Of a DNA stretch of 64,000 nt, positions 18,849-27,390 are shown one piece after another. Positions within the stretch are counted from its first letter, which is position 1. Every line of letters starts with the position of its first letter. Origin of the DNA: CBDCKR01 sp964572045 (GTDB lineage: Bacteria; Gemmatimonadota; Gemmatimonadetes; Longimicrobiales; Gaopeijiaceae); assembly GCA_964572045.1 (NCBI GenBank), contig CAZNEI010000004.1, positions 40,521-104,520 of the forward strand, written 5' to 3'. A program made the translations under genes and the position numbers. The notes under the pieces were generated by a model, which was not told the origin of the DNA, made no database searches, and saw only the letters and a program-made list of their open reading frames with translations.

Positions 18849-19176
18849 GCGGGCCCCGCAGGCTAACCCGTGGACGGGCGTTCAACAAGAAGACTAGAAC
18901 CGAACCCGTCACGGGGAAGAGGATCGGCGGGATCGACGAGCTCGCAGATCGTCCGTGGAAGACTGGCCAGTCCGGTCAGCGATCCCCCTGGCTGGGGACT
19001 CGCAAAGGCCACGATCCCGCCATCGCCAGGGGAATTCCATCATCGGGACACGGAATCGCCTTGCGTGCGGGCACCTCGGGTTGCTTTTGCAGTGGCGTGG
19101 AGGTTCGAGGTATATTCCCGTCTACGAGTCAGGTGTGACCTTAGAGCACCTCGGGAAACCAGAAAGGAACGCAACC
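18849..19176. other. Divergent intergenic region
   Basis: About 330 bases between the divergent DUF5916 and OmpA-type genes. It carries a good promoter for the OmpA-type gene (19087-19116, listed separately). I see no clear counterpart for the minus-strand gene and no coding frame with recognisable sequence. Confidence 0.5.
19087..19116 (+). promoter_or_regulatory. Predicted promoter of the OmpA-type gene
   Basis: TTGCAG (19087-19092), an 18-base spacer and TATATT (19111-19116) lie about 60 bases before the ATG at 19177. The AT-rich -10 box stands out in this GC-rich sequence. Prediction from sequence only. Confidence 0.5.
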
Positions 19177-20601
19177 ATGATTCGAGCCATGTCCGTCTTG
19201 GCCGTGACCCTTGTTCTCCTCCGGCCCGCAGGCGCCCTTACCGCACAGGATTCGAACGGATGGGTGCCCACCGGATGGGAGATCTCTCCCTACCTTGGCG
19301 TCTTCGACGACGTGCCGGAATTCCATCCGAGCGGCAGCAGCTCCATCTTTATCGACCCGGCCCGGAATCTGACGGGCGGTGCGCATATCGCCTACAACTT
19401 CGCCTCCGGACTCTTCGCCGACTTCGAGGGCGGGTACATGCCGTTCGACATGAGGATCCTGACGCGGGGTACGGTGGACCTGGACATGGTCTACTTCGGT
19501 GCGGGCGTGGGCTACAACCTGCCGCTAAGCGATCAGATCCAGGCCTACGGCGTGATTGGCCTCGGGGGTGCCAATTGGAGGCCTGAAGAGCTTGCCGCGG
19601 AGACCGATCTCGGACTCGCCTACGGTGGCGGCTTTCGGCTCCGCGTGGCTCCTCGCCTAGGCCTGCGGGTCGAGGCACGGATGCACCAGATACCGGATGC
19701 GCTTGCGAACACGGCGGCTGAACTTGCCGGCGCGACGGCCCCTTCGGAGACCTTTTGGGGTTGGGGGCTTACGCTCGGGGCGTCGTACTTTCTCGGAGGA
19801 GAGCCCGAGCCCGAGCCTGAACCCGAGCCAGAGCCCGAGCCCGAACCCGAGCCTGAACCCGAGCCAGAGCCTGAACCGGAGCCCGAACCCGAGCCTGAAC
19901 CCGAGCCCGAACCCGAACTCCGCTTCCGCGACGTGCACTTCGCGCACGATTCCGCAGAGCTCGACAGTGAAGCGAGCTCGATTCTCGACGAGTCGGGAAG
20001 TGCGCTCAGGGACCCCTCGGACGAACGCGTCCTCGTCCTCGGTCATGCCGACGCCACCGGCGAGGAGGACTACAATCTGGAGCTGAGCCTGCGTCGGGCC
20101 CAGGCGGTCCGTGACTACCTCGTCGGGAACTTCCCCGAGCTCGACCAGGATCGCTTCCGGATCGCTGGTGCGGGTGAGTCGCAGCCCGTAGCCGACAACG
20201 CGACCGCAGAAGGACGGGACCAGAACCGTAGGGCCGAGATGATGGTTGCGGCCGAGGCTGCCTTGGGCAACGTCAACTTTGCGCACGATTCCGCGGAGCT
20301 CGACGATGCGGCGTCGTCGGTCCTTGATGAGTCGGGACGCAGGCTCGGGGACCGCGTGAACGAGCGCATCCTCGTCGTCGGTCATGCCGACGCCACCGGT
20401 TCGGACATTCACAACCTTGTCCTGAGTCTGCGTCGGGCCCAGGCGGTGCGGGATTATCTGATCGCCAACGTGCCAGGGCTCGGCGAGGATCGCGTCGAAG
20501 TTGCAGCGTCGGGTGAGTCGCAGCCCGTAGCCGACAACGCCACGGCAGACGGACGGCGCCAGAACCGGAGGGCCGAGATCCTGTCCGGCGGTACCAGATA
20601 G
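19177..20601 (+). CDS. OmpA-family protein with Glu-Pro spacer and two tandem OmpA domains
   Basis: Outer-membrane protein of 474 residues predicted to tie the outer membrane to peptidoglycan. The start at 19177 has AAAGGAA eight bases upstream. Residues 1-24 form a signal peptide (ALTAQ). Residues about 30-205 look like a small beta-barrel (ISPYLGVF, AYGVIGLGGANW, LGASYFLGG). Residues 209-248 are a Glu-Pro dipeptide repeat, a stiff acidic spacer. Then come two OmpA C-terminal domains, starting near 253 and 366 with a 113-residue period. Each has the peptidoglycan-binding signature GHADATG then LSLRRAQAVRDYL, so both could bind diaminopimelate. Most OmpA proteins have one such domain. The gene has its own promoter and a strong hairpin after it. 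Confidence 0.9.
   Translation: MIRAMSVLAVTLVLLRPAGALTAQDSNGWVPTGWEISPYLGVFDDVPEFHPSGSSSIFIDPARNLTGGAHIAYNFASGLFADFEGGYMPFDMRILTRGTVDLDMVYFGAGVGYNLPLSDQIQAYGVIGLGGANWRPEELAAETDLGLAYGGGFRLRVAPRLGLRVEARMHQIPDALANTAAELAGATAPSETFWGWGLTLGASYFLGGEPEPEPEPEPEPEPEPEPEPEPEPEPEPEPEPEPEPEPELRFRDVHFAHDSAELDSEASSILDESGSALRDPSDERVLVLGHADATGEEDYNLELSLRRAQAVRDYLVGNFPELDQDRFRIAGAGESQPVADNATAEGRDQNRRAEMMVAAEAALGNVNFAHDSAELDDAASSVLDESGRRLGDRVNERILVVGHADATGSDIHNLVLSLRRAQAVRDYLIANVPGLGEDRVEVAASGESQPVADNATADGRRQNRRAEILSGGTR
19801..19920 (+). repeat. In-frame Glu-Pro hexanucleotide repeat
   Basis: Nineteen Glu-Pro codon pairs plus a final Glu-Leu (GAG/GAA with CCC/CCT/CCA/CCG). The third bases vary, so the DNA is an imperfect 6-base repeat. 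It encodes the linker between barrel and OmpA domains and could vary in length between strains. Confidence 0.9.
19939..20590 (+). repeat. Tandem duplication of the OmpA-domain coding sequence
   Basis: Two direct copies with a 339-base period. The first starts at 19939 (Phe-Ala-His-Asp-Ser-Ala-Glu-Leu) and the second at 20278 with the same eight residues. Long stretches are near identical, such as the codons for GHADATG, LSLRRAQAVRDYL and GESQPVADNATA. This suggests a fairly recent internal duplication or gene conversion. Confidence 0.9.
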
Positions 20602-21116
20602 CATCGTCCACGGAAGACTGGGTAACGCCCCGGGGCGGGGGCGCGCTGAATCCCTCCCCGGGGCGTTGTCCGTAATCGTTCCCTCTCTCCTGAAGACTCG
20701 GGACCCGTGCCGATCGTGGCGTCTTCGGGGCCTGATCGACAACCCTCGCGTGGAAGCTTTCGGCTCTCGCGCATGAGACGGCGCCGGAGAAGGTGGGCGG
20801 CCTTGCGGACGAGCGACCTGCGGGCACGAAACTGGTCGTGATGCTGGTGGAGCGCCTCTCTTGGCACACCGTGCTGCCCCGCATGCGGCCGGCCCACACC
20901 CCGCGCCCACACTCATTGCCGGTCGCCGCCCTTTTTCTCAGGATTAATGGCGATCGGATCACCCTCCCTGCCGCCAACAAGCAGGGAGCCGTCCGCCCGT
21001 CAGCCGCAGTGGGGACCTTCGGTGACGTAGTGTAGGCGCTGCTCGTGTCCGCCGCCGACACTGGTCTGCGGCGCCCTCCGGTTGGTGGCGTGGCGTCGGC
21101 TCCTGCCGAAACTCAG
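20602..21116 (+). other. Intergenic region upstream of tgt
   Basis: About 515 bases with one clear element, the hairpin at 20624-20667. Beyond it I see no promoter of good quality, no RNA gene and no frame with recognisable protein. A GTG at 21045 is in frame with tgt but its extra residues do not resemble the family. Confidence 0.5.
20624..20667 (+). terminator. Strong hairpin after the OmpA-type gene
   Basis: AACGCCCCGGGG (20624-20635) pairs perfectly with CCCCGGGGCGTT (20656-20667) across a 20-base loop that can extend the stem. It begins 23 bases after the stop codon. No T-tract follows, so it may be a Rho-assisted terminator or an mRNA 3'-end stabiliser. Confidence 0.55.
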
Positions 21117-22271
21117 ATGTTCGAATTCACTCTCCACGCCACCGATGGACCGGCTCGTGCCGGGACCTTCACGACTCCGCACGGCGACGTGCCGACACCG
21201 CACTTCATGCCGGTGGGCACCGTCGGCACGGTGAAGGGGGTGTCGCCTGAGGAGATCGATGGCGTAGGGGCATGCATGATTCTCGCCAACACCTACCACC
21301 TCTACCTGCGGCCGGGTCACGAACTTGTCCGTGATCTGGGTCAGATCCGTTCGTTCATGCGCTGGGACGGGCCGATCCTCACGGATTCGGGGGGCTTCCA
21401 GGTCTTTTCCCTCGCCAACACCAGGGAAATCCGGGACGAAGGGGTGGTCTTCCGGAGCCACATCGACGGGTCGAGGCACTGGTTCACGCCCGAATTGGTC
21501 ATGGACATCCAGCGGGCTCTGGGGGCCGACGTCGTCATGGCCTTTGACGAATGCCTCCCGGGGGGTGTGGCGAGGGCGGTCGCCAGGGAGGCCAACCGCC
21601 GCACGTTGGACTGGCTCCGGCGGTGCCGGATGCGATTCAAGGAGCTCACCGCGGAAGACCCGACCGCCCGCCAGAGCCTCTTTCCCGTCCTTCAGGGCAA
21701 CGTCTTCGAGGATCTCCGCCTGGAGCAGTTGACGGCGTTTCTCGATCTGGGCGAATGGGACGGGATGGGGATCGGTGGCTTGAGCGTCGGGGAGGACAAG
21801 CACGAGATGTGGCGAATCCTCGACATCCTCGACCCGGAGATTCCTCCTGGCATGCCGCGGTATCTTATGGGTGTCGGCTACCCTGACGACCTCCTTGAGG
21901 CGATCGCGCGCGGCTGCGACATGTTCGACTGCGTCGCCCCGACGCGGAACGCCCGACATGCGACTGCATGGTCCGCCTGCGAGGGACAGTTGAACCTGAA
22001 GGGTGCCCGCTTCGTGCGGGACAGGGACCCGATCGACCCCGGTTGCGACTGCTACACCTGCAAGCGGTACGACCGGGCATACATCCGGCACCTGTGCGTC
22101 TCGAGGGAGCGTTTCGGCGAGCGCCTGGTGTCGATCCACAATCTGCGATTCCTGGTCCGGCTCGCCGAGGAGTCCCGAGAGCGCATCGGGAATGGTACCT
22201 TCCATCCCTGGGCTCGGAACTGGATCGAACGGTATCGGACCGGCCTGGGCGACAGGGGTCGTGCGGAGTGA
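21117..22271 (+). CDS. tgt: tRNA-guanine transglycosylase Tgt
   Basis: Exchanges guanine for preQ1 at position 34 of GU(N) tRNAs, one step before QueA in queuosine synthesis. From the ATG at 21117 it has 384 residues and starts MFEFTLHATDG, as expected. The catalytic region includes DSGGFQVFSL (Asp90) and the FDCVAPTRNARHAT block with the nucleophilic Asp. The zinc site is complete: Cys310, Cys312, Cys315 and His341 (SIHNL). The ribosome site is weak. tgt is followed by yajC 62 bases downstream, a classic tgt-yajC order; secD and secF are not seen here. Confidence 0.96.
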   Translation: MFEFTLHATDGPARAGTFTTPHGDVPTPHFMPVGTVGTVKGVSPEEIDGVGACMILANTYHLYLRPGHELVRDLGQIRSFMRWDGPILTDSGGFQVFSLANTREIRDEGVVFRSHIDGSRHWFTPELVMDIQRALGADVVMAFDECLPGGVARAVAREANRRTLDWLRRCRMRFKELTAEDPTARQSLFPVLQGNVFEDLRLEQLTAFLDLGEWDGMGIGGLSVGEDKHEMWRILDILDPEIPPGMPRYLMGVGYPDDLLEAIARGCDMFDCVAPTRNARHATAWSACEGQLNLKGARFVRDRDPIDPGCDCYTCKRYDRAYIRHLCVSRERFGERLVSIHNLRFLVRLAEESRERIGNGTFHPWARNWIERYRTGLGDRGRAE

Positions 22272-22333
22272 CCCGGGGGGGATGCGTGGCTGCGCGGCAG
22301 CCCCGACACTGACGACATCAACGGAGACGTGCT

Positions 22334-22648
22334 TTGTTTGAGGCTCTAGGGGTAGTCCTGATGGCTCCCAGGGAGGGCGCCGGCGGAACGTTCGTGTTCT
22401 TCCTGAACATGGCGGCCGTGATTCTGATCTTCTACTTCATACTGATCCGGCCTCAGCGGAAGGAGCAGAAGAAGCACAAGGAGATGATCGCGGCCCTCGC
22501 GAAGGGTGACGAGGTGGTGACGACGGGCGGCATCATCGGTACGGTGATACGAGCGGAGGAAGATCGCCTGATCGTCAGGACGGCTGGCGACACCAAGATC
22601 ACCGTCGAGCGGGTCAGGATCGCCCGGAAGATCACGCGGGAGTCGTAG
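22334..22648 (+). CDS. yajC: Preprotein translocase subunit YajC
   Basis: Small single-span inner-membrane protein that associates with SecDF-YidC. It has 104 residues from a TTG at 22334 (GGAG seven bases upstream) or 95 from the ATG at 22361. A membrane segment (FFLNMAAVILIFYFILIRPQ) is followed by the hallmark RPQRKEQKKHKEM and then KGDEVVTTGGIIGTV, the conserved soluble part. Position directly after tgt agrees with the family. Confidence 0.93.
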   Translation: MFEALGVVLMAPREGAGGTFVFFLNMAAVILIFYFILIRPQRKEQKKHKEMIAALAKGDEVVTTGGIIGTVIRAEEDRLIVRTAGDTKITVERVRIARKITRES

Positions 22649-22814
22649 TGTACGGGTGCCCGAGGCTCGCGGGCAGTCGAGGGTGCGGCGCCTCCGCGCA
22701 CTCGGCGTTCCGGCGCTGTGCCGCAGCGGAAGCTGCGCCGGTGCGCCTCTCCGCCGCCAGAGGGCGCCTCGCCCCCTCTGGTGTCCTGCCAGTGCCAACC
22801 GCGGAACGCTAGCG

Positions 22815-23327
22815 GTGCCCATTCGGGATCTCGTCCTCCTGGGTGAAGAAGTGCTCCGCACGTCCGGCGAGGAGGTCAGCTCTTTCGACGAGGAGCTTCG
22901 CACGCTGATCGAGGACATGTGGGAGACGATGTACCACGCCGAAGGCATCGGGCTGGCCGCTCCGCAGATCGGTCTGTCCCTCAGGATTTGCGTCTTGGAT
23001 GTCCGCGACGAAGACGATCCCGGACCCGGGCGCCTCGCACTTGTGAATCCCGTGATCGCGGAATCCAGCAGCGAAACAGACAAGGCGCGAGAGGGTTGCC
23101 TGAGCATCCCGGGACTGGAGGAGTTTGTCACGCGCCCCGCCAAGGTGACGGTGGAGGGCTTCGACCCACATGGCCAGCGCGTGAGAGTCGAGGCGGAAGG
23201 GCTGCTCGGACGGGCGCTCCAGCACGAGATCGATCACCTGAACGGGATCCTCTTCATCGATCGCGTGAGTCCCCTCAAGCGCCGTATGCTCCTCAAGAAG
23301 TGGAAAAAGCTCCAGGAGGAGGAGTAG
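22815..23327 (+). CDS. def: Peptide deformylase
   Basis: Metal-dependent enzyme removing the formyl group from the N-terminal methionine of new proteins. The GTG at 22815 gives 170 residues with opening VPIRDLVLLGEEVLR. All three family motifs are present: GIGLAAPQIG (about 44-53), EGCLSIPG with metal ligand Cys95, and QHEIDHLNG with His137, Glu138 and His141. The ribosome site is weak. An upstream in-frame extension to 22656 looks non-coding. fmt follows after 7 bases; def-fmt is a common pair that handles both ends of the formyl-Met cycle. Confidence 0.96.
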   Translation: MPIRDLVLLGEEVLRTSGEEVSSFDEELRTLIEDMWETMYHAEGIGLAAPQIGLSLRICVLDVRDEDDPGPGRLALVNPVIAESSSETDKAREGCLSIPGLEEFVTRPAKVTVEGFDPHGQRVRVEAEGLLGRALQHEIDHLNGILFIDRVSPLKRRMLLKKWKKLQEEE

Positions 23328-23334
23328 GGGCTGG

Positions 23335-24270
23335 GTGAGGATTTTATTCTGGGGCACCCCGGCGTTCGCCGTTCCGTCGTTGCTCGCCATAGGCGACCAG
23401 GGACACGAGATCGTCGGCGTCGTGACTCGGCCTAGCCAGCCGGCCGGCCGTGGGAGGCACCCCAGGGCCTCTGCGGTTGGAGCGGCGGCCCTGGAGGAGG
23501 GCCTCACGGTTCTGGAGCCGGAATCACCTCGGGGAACGGTGTTTCTGGAGCAAGTCTCCTCCCTCGAGCCGGAACTCTCGGTCGTCGTGGCCTATGGACG
23601 GATCCTCCAGCGAGAGGTCCTCGACCTTCCTGCCGCCGGCTCCCTCAACCTCCACGCCTCGTTGCTCCCGGCTCTTCGCGGGCCGGCACCCGTCAACTGG
23701 GCGATCGTGCGCGGAGCGGCGGTGACCGGCGTCACCGTCATGCGCATGGTTGAAGAAATGGACGCCGGCCCCATCCTCCTTCAGAGCGAAGAGCCCATCC
23801 TGCCCTCCGACACGGCTTCGGACCTCACGGCTCGGTTGGCCGAGATAGGGGCCGGGGCGCTCGTCGAGGCCCTGGCGCTCTTGGAAACCGGTGGCCTTGA
23901 CGGGGTGGAGCAGGACGAGGCGGAGGCCACGTACGCGCCCAAGGTGACGCGGGCGACAGCGCGCATAGACTGGAGCGCGCCAAGCTCGAGCGCGGCCAAC
24001 TTCATCCGGGGCATGGATGCCGTTCCGGGAGCTTGGTCGGAGCTTGTGGGCCGCCCGGTAAAGCTGTTCCGTCCCCGCGCCGAGCCCGACCTCGACGCCC
24101 AGGCACCGCCAGGGACCATCTTGAGTGCGGATTCCAGGCAGGCACTGCGGGTCGCGGCCGGAAGCGGCGCGGTCCGGATCGGCGAGGTGCAACCCGCCGG
24201 TAGGAACCGCATGACCGCACGGGAGTGGGTGCTGGGCCGAGGAGCCGGGGTCGGCCAGCGATTCGAGTGA
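23335..24270 (+). CDS. fmt: Methionyl-tRNA formyltransferase
   Basis: Formylates Met-tRNA(fMet) with 10-formyl-tetrahydrofolate for translation initiation. The GTG at 23335 gives 311 residues starting RILFWGTPAFAVPSL, the expected N-terminus. The formyltransferase core is clear: NLHASLLPALRGPAPVNWAI (the usual SLLPxxRG block), GVTVMRMVEEMDAGPIL, and the C-terminal OB-fold domain starting near TYAPKVTRATARIDW. Its stop overlaps the thiE GTG (GTGA at 24267-24270). In many bacteria rsmB follows fmt directly; here three thiamine genes are inserted between them. Confidence 0.95.
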   Translation: MRILFWGTPAFAVPSLLAIGDQGHEIVGVVTRPSQPAGRGRHPRASAVGAAALEEGLTVLEPESPRGTVFLEQVSSLEPELSVVVAYGRILQREVLDLPAAGSLNLHASLLPALRGPAPVNWAIVRGAAVTGVTVMRMVEEMDAGPILLQSEEPILPSDTASDLTARLAEIGAGALVEALALLETGGLDGVEQDEAEATYAPKVTRATARIDWSAPSSSAANFIRGMDAVPGAWSELVGRPVKLFRPRAEPDLDAQAPPGTILSADSRQALRVAAGSGAVRIGEVQPAGRNRMTAREWVLGRGAGVGQRFE

Positions 24271-24914
24271 TTCCGCGGCTACACGTCGTCACCGACGACA
24301 GGATCATCGCTCGGAGGCAGTTTGCCCATCGAGCGGTCGAGGTCATGGAAGCAGGTGGCCCGATGGCGCTCCACTTGCGCGGTCCCCGCACGACGGGCCG
24401 CCGCCTCGTGGAACTCGCCGAGCCGTTGCGGGACGTCGCGGCCGGCGGAGACGCGAAGCTACTGGTGAACGATCGGGTGGATGTCGCTCTCTGTCTGGGG
24501 CTCCATGGCGCTCACCTGGGCCGTCGTTCACTGCCGCCGCCGGAGGCGCGGAGACTGCTGGGCCCCGAGCGTCTGCTTGGAGCTTCGGTCCACGACGTGG
24601 GAGAGGCGGTGGAGGCGGCTCAGGGCGGAGTGGATTTCCTCTTCGTGGGGGCTCTATGGACGACCCGGTCGCACCCCGGACGAGCTCCGGCCGGGCCCCG
24701 GATCGTCGGCGAAGTCGGTGCGGCCGTCTCGCTGCCGCTCTTGGCGATCGGGGGAGTGACGCCCCGCCGAGTGCGAGAGGCCGTCGGAGCCGGGGCGCAC
24801 GGCGTGGCCGTTGTTCGGGGAATATGGGACGCCCCCTCCTCAGCCACCGCCGTGCGGGCTTATCTTCAGGCTCTAGCGGCGTCGCCACCGAGCCCCTCAC
24901 GCGAGCCGCGGTGA
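24267..24914 (+). CDS. thiE: Thiamine phosphate synthase-like protein ThiE
   Basis: Joins the HMP-pyrophosphate and thiazole-phosphate halves to make thiamine phosphate. From the GTG at 24267, overlapping the fmt stop, it has 215 residues with a TIM-barrel pattern. Recognisable ThiE blocks are LHVVTDDRIIARR, LLVNDRVDVALCLGLHGAHLG (binding pocket), GASVHDVGEAVEAAQGGVDF, HPGRAPAG-like phosphate loop and LLAIGGVTPRRVREAVGAGAHGVAVV. It is somewhat divergent: the usual F.T..K region is WTTRSHPG. A TenI-type regulator or aminotransferase helper is the alternative, but adjacency to thiS and thiG favours thiazole metabolism. Confidence 0.8.
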   Translation: MIPRLHVVTDDRIIARRQFAHRAVEVMEAGGPMALHLRGPRTTGRRLVELAEPLRDVAAGGDAKLLVNDRVDVALCLGLHGAHLGRRSLPPPEARRLLGPERLLGASVHDVGEAVEAAQGGVDFLFVGALWTTRSHPGRAPAGPRIVGEVGAAVSLPLLAIGGVTPRRVREAVGAGAHGVAVVRGIWDAPSSATAVRAYLQALAASPPSPSREPR

Positions 24915-24928
24915 TCGACAAGGGACGT

Positions 24929-25144
24929 ATGGGCGCACAGACGATTCACGTGCGGGTCAACGGGAAGGAGATTGAGATCGAATCCGGGCTCTCCGTGCAG
25001 GAGTTCGTCGAGTCGCTGGATCTGGATGCGCGGCTCATCGTCGTGGAGCTCAACCGGCAGATCCTCAGCCGCGACAGCTTCGGCGATGTGCGGGTCTCCG
25101 GGGGAGACCAGGTAGAGCTGGTGCACTTCGTTGGCGGAGGGTAG
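24929..25144 (+). CDS. thiS: Sulfur carrier protein ThiS
   Basis: Ubiquitin-fold carrier of 71 residues that, as a C-terminal thiocarboxylate, donates sulfur for thiazole formation by ThiG. It ends with the required Gly-Gly (HFVGGG) and contains VRVNGKEIEIESGLSVQEF and RLIVVELNRQIL, typical of ThiS. The ATG at 24929 has AAGGG upstream. A GTG at 24911 overlapping the thiE stop (GTGA) is an alternative that would add six residues and couple the two genes. thiG follows 54 bases later. Confidence 0.92.
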   Translation: MGAQTIHVRVNGKEIEIESGLSVQEFVESLDLDARLIVVELNRQILSRDSFGDVRVSGGDQVELVHFVGGG

Positions 25145-25198
25145 GAGGTTGGGAAAGGGATTCGCGCGCGACGGCCAAGCCGGCGCTCACGTGCGGGG

Positions 25199-26011
25199 AT
25201 GAGCGAGATGATGCCGACGCATATCGAGACCGGGGCCATCCGGGATCCCCTGCGAGTAGGGAATCGGGACTTCAGCTCCCGCCTGATCGTCGGGACCGGA
25301 AAATATCCCGACAACGACACGATGGTGAAGGCCGTTCGGGCCTCCGGCGCCGAAATGGTCACCGTCGCGGTGCGCCGAGTTGACCTGGATCGTTCGAGAG
25401 AGGAGGGAATCCTCTTCCACCTGGATCCCGAGGAGTTCTTTCTCCTTCCGAATACCGCAGGATGCTACACCGCCGCCGCCGCCGTCCGGTACGCGCGGTT
25501 GGCTCGTGCGGCGGGATTCAACGAGTGGGTGAAGCTCGAGGTGATCGGCGATCAAGCGACGCTGCTTCCCGACACGGTGGCCACATTGGCGGCTGCGAAG
25601 ACGCTCGTGGACGAGGGGTTCAAGGTCATGGCCTATACCAACGAAGACCTGATTATGGCCCTTCGGCTCGAAGATGCCGGCTGCGTGGCGGTGATGCCGC
25701 TCGCCAGTCCCATTGGCAGTGGCCTCGGTGTGGTGAACCCCTACTTCATCCGCGAGATCAAGCGGCGCTGCGACGCCCCGATCATCGTCGATGCGGGAGT
25801 CGGAACGGCTTCCGACGCGTGCATCACGATGGAGCAAGGAGTCGACGGTGTGCTCATGAACACTGCGATCGCCGCAGCCGACGACCCCGTTGCCATGGCC
25901 CACGCGATGAGGCTGGCCACCCGCGCGGGTCGCCTCGCCTATTTGGCTGGCCGTATGGAGGCCAAGGAGATCGCGGTCCCGTCTTCGCCGACCCGCGGGA
26001 TGCTGGAGTGA
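25199..26011 (+). CDS. thiG: Thiazole synthase ThiG
   Basis: Builds the thiazole ring of thiamine from deoxyxylulose phosphate, dehydroglycine and ThiS-bound sulfur. The protein has 270 residues, a normal length. Visible blocks are FSSRLIVGTGKYPDNDTMV, PNTAGCYTAAAAVRYARLAR, VKLEVIGD with the Schiff-base lysine, MAYTNEDLIMALRLEDAGC, MPLASPIGSGLG and VDAGVGTASDACITMEQGVDG. Start ATG 25199 is preceded by a G-rich site; two further Met codons lie just inside. thiE, thiS and thiG form the local thiamine unit; thiC, thiD and thiO are not in this window. Confidence 0.96.
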   Translation: MSEMMPTHIETGAIRDPLRVGNRDFSSRLIVGTGKYPDNDTMVKAVRASGAEMVTVAVRRVDLDRSREEGILFHLDPEEFFLLPNTAGCYTAAAAVRYARLARAAGFNEWVKLEVIGDQATLLPDTVATLAAAKTLVDEGFKVMAYTNEDLIMALRLEDAGCVAVMPLASPIGSGLGVVNPYFIREIKRRCDAPIIVDAGVGTASDACITMEQGVDGVLMNTAIAAADDPVAMAHAMRLATRAGRLAYLAGRMEAKEIAVPSSPTRGMLE

Positions 26012-26072
26012 TCATCCGCGCCCAGAGTCGGACGGGTGCCGAGCCGTTGGGTTCTGCGGGAGCAAGCGTGGG

Positions 26073-27389
26073 GTGACAGCGGGGCGGCAGGCTGCGCTGC
26101 GAATCCTCCGGCAGGTCGAACGCGGTCGCCGCCTGGACCGCTCTTTCGCCGCCGGGGCGGAGGGCCTCGACGGCCGGGAGCGCTCGTGGTGCCGGCGTCT
26201 GGTCTACGGGGTGCAAAGGCTTCGCGGCAGACTCGATCACCTCTTGGGCCGGAAGGTGAAGCGGGGCCTTGAGTCCGTAGAGGCTGGTGTACGGGAAGCG
26301 TTACGTCTCGGGCTCTACCAGATCTTCTACATGGACAGGGTGCCGACATACGCGGCCGTTTCTGAGACGGTGGATTTGGCCCGCTCCGTGGGGGGCAGAG
26401 GCGCGGCGGGCTTCGTGAACGCCGTGCTCCGCGCCGCCGCCGGCGACGGTCCGGGAAGGGAGCATTTCCCCGGCTTCGACGAGGATCCTGCGGCGTTCCT
26501 GTCCACCTGGGGTTCCCATCCGTATTGGATCGTCGAGCGCTGGCTCGCCCGTTGGCCTGCGCGAGAGGTCAAACGTCTCGTGGAGGCGAACAATACCGTT
26601 CCACCGATCTATCTGACGTGTCTGCAGGACACGCCCGAGCAGGCTGTGGAGTGTCTTGCGGGTGCCGGGATCGCGGCGGAGGCGGCGGGTTCTGGCACGA
26701 ACTCTGTAGTACTCCTCGGGGAGTCCTCGCCTGTGGAGGCGATCGCGGCCGTGGCCGCCGTGGTGCAGGATCCGGCGGCGGCGTGCGTGGTCGGCTACGC
26801 AGGTCCGGAGCCTGGAGATCGAGTGGTCGATCTGTGTGCGGCGCCCGGGGGCAAGACGATGGGAATGACAGCGCGCGGGAGTCTCGTGCTGGCAGCGGAC
26901 CGACACCTTGAGCGCCTCAAGCTGGTGCAGGAGAACGTGGAGCGGCTCTCGGGAGTAGCCCAAAGCGATGGAGGCTCCCGCGTGACCGCAGTGCAGGCGG
27001 ACGCCCTAGCCCCTGTGTTCAGGGGCGCCGACATAGCTCTGCTCGACGTGCCGTGCACGGGGACAGGCACGCTGCGCAGGAATCCGGACGTGCGCTGGAA
27101 GCTCACCCCGGAACGGTTGGATGAGATGGCGTCACTTCAGGAGCGGATCTTGGAGGCGTGTGCCGGCGTGGTCAGGAGCGGTGGCCTGTTGGTGTATTCT
27201 ACGTGTAGCTTGGAGTCGGAAGAGAACGAAGATCGGGTCGCTGCGTTTCTGGAGCGACATCCGGATTACCGGTTGGAGCCGGGCTCTGGCGCCGGCCATC
27301 CTCGCCTCGACGAGCGGGGCTGCCTCTACATGTTGCCCCAAGACTCTGGATTCGACGGCGCGTACGCGGCGCGGCTGCGAAGAGCGTAG
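26073..27389 (+). CDS. rsmB: 16S rRNA (cytosine-967-C5)-methyltransferase RsmB
   Basis: Methylates C967 of 16S rRNA using S-adenosylmethionine. The protein has 438 residues. An N-terminal NusB-like RNA-binding domain (about 1-135: RQAALRILRQVERG, GLYQIFYMDRVPTYAAVSETVDLA) is followed by the Fmu methyltransferase domain. SAM-binding motif I is DLCAAPGGKTMGM. The two catalytic cysteines are Cys328 (VPCTGTGTLRRNPDVRWK) and Cys378 (YSTCSLESEENE). The start is the GTG at 26073. The PASTA gene begins one base after its stop, so the two are probably co-translated. Confidence 0.95.
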   Translation: MTAGRQAALRILRQVERGRRLDRSFAAGAEGLDGRERSWCRRLVYGVQRLRGRLDHLLGRKVKRGLESVEAGVREALRLGLYQIFYMDRVPTYAAVSETVDLARSVGGRGAAGFVNAVLRAAAGDGPGREHFPGFDEDPAAFLSTWGSHPYWIVERWLARWPAREVKRLVEANNTVPPIYLTCLQDTPEQAVECLAGAGIAAEAAGSGTNSVVLLGESSPVEAIAAVAAVVQDPAAACVVGYAGPEPGDRVVDLCAAPGGKTMGMTARGSLVLAADRHLERLKLVQENVERLSGVAQSDGGSRVTAVQADALAPVFRGADIALLDVPCTGTGTLRRNPDVRWKLTPERLDEMASLQERILEACAGVVRSGGLLVYSTCSLESEENEDRVAAFLERHPDYRLEPGSGAGHPRLDERGCLYMLPQDSGFDGAYAARLRRA

Positions 27390-27390
27390 A

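Noticed and set aside
20602..21116. Possible third OmpA-domain remnant downstream of the OmpA-type gene
   Set aside because: I looked for the GHADATG and RRAQAV codons after the stop in all frames and did not find them.
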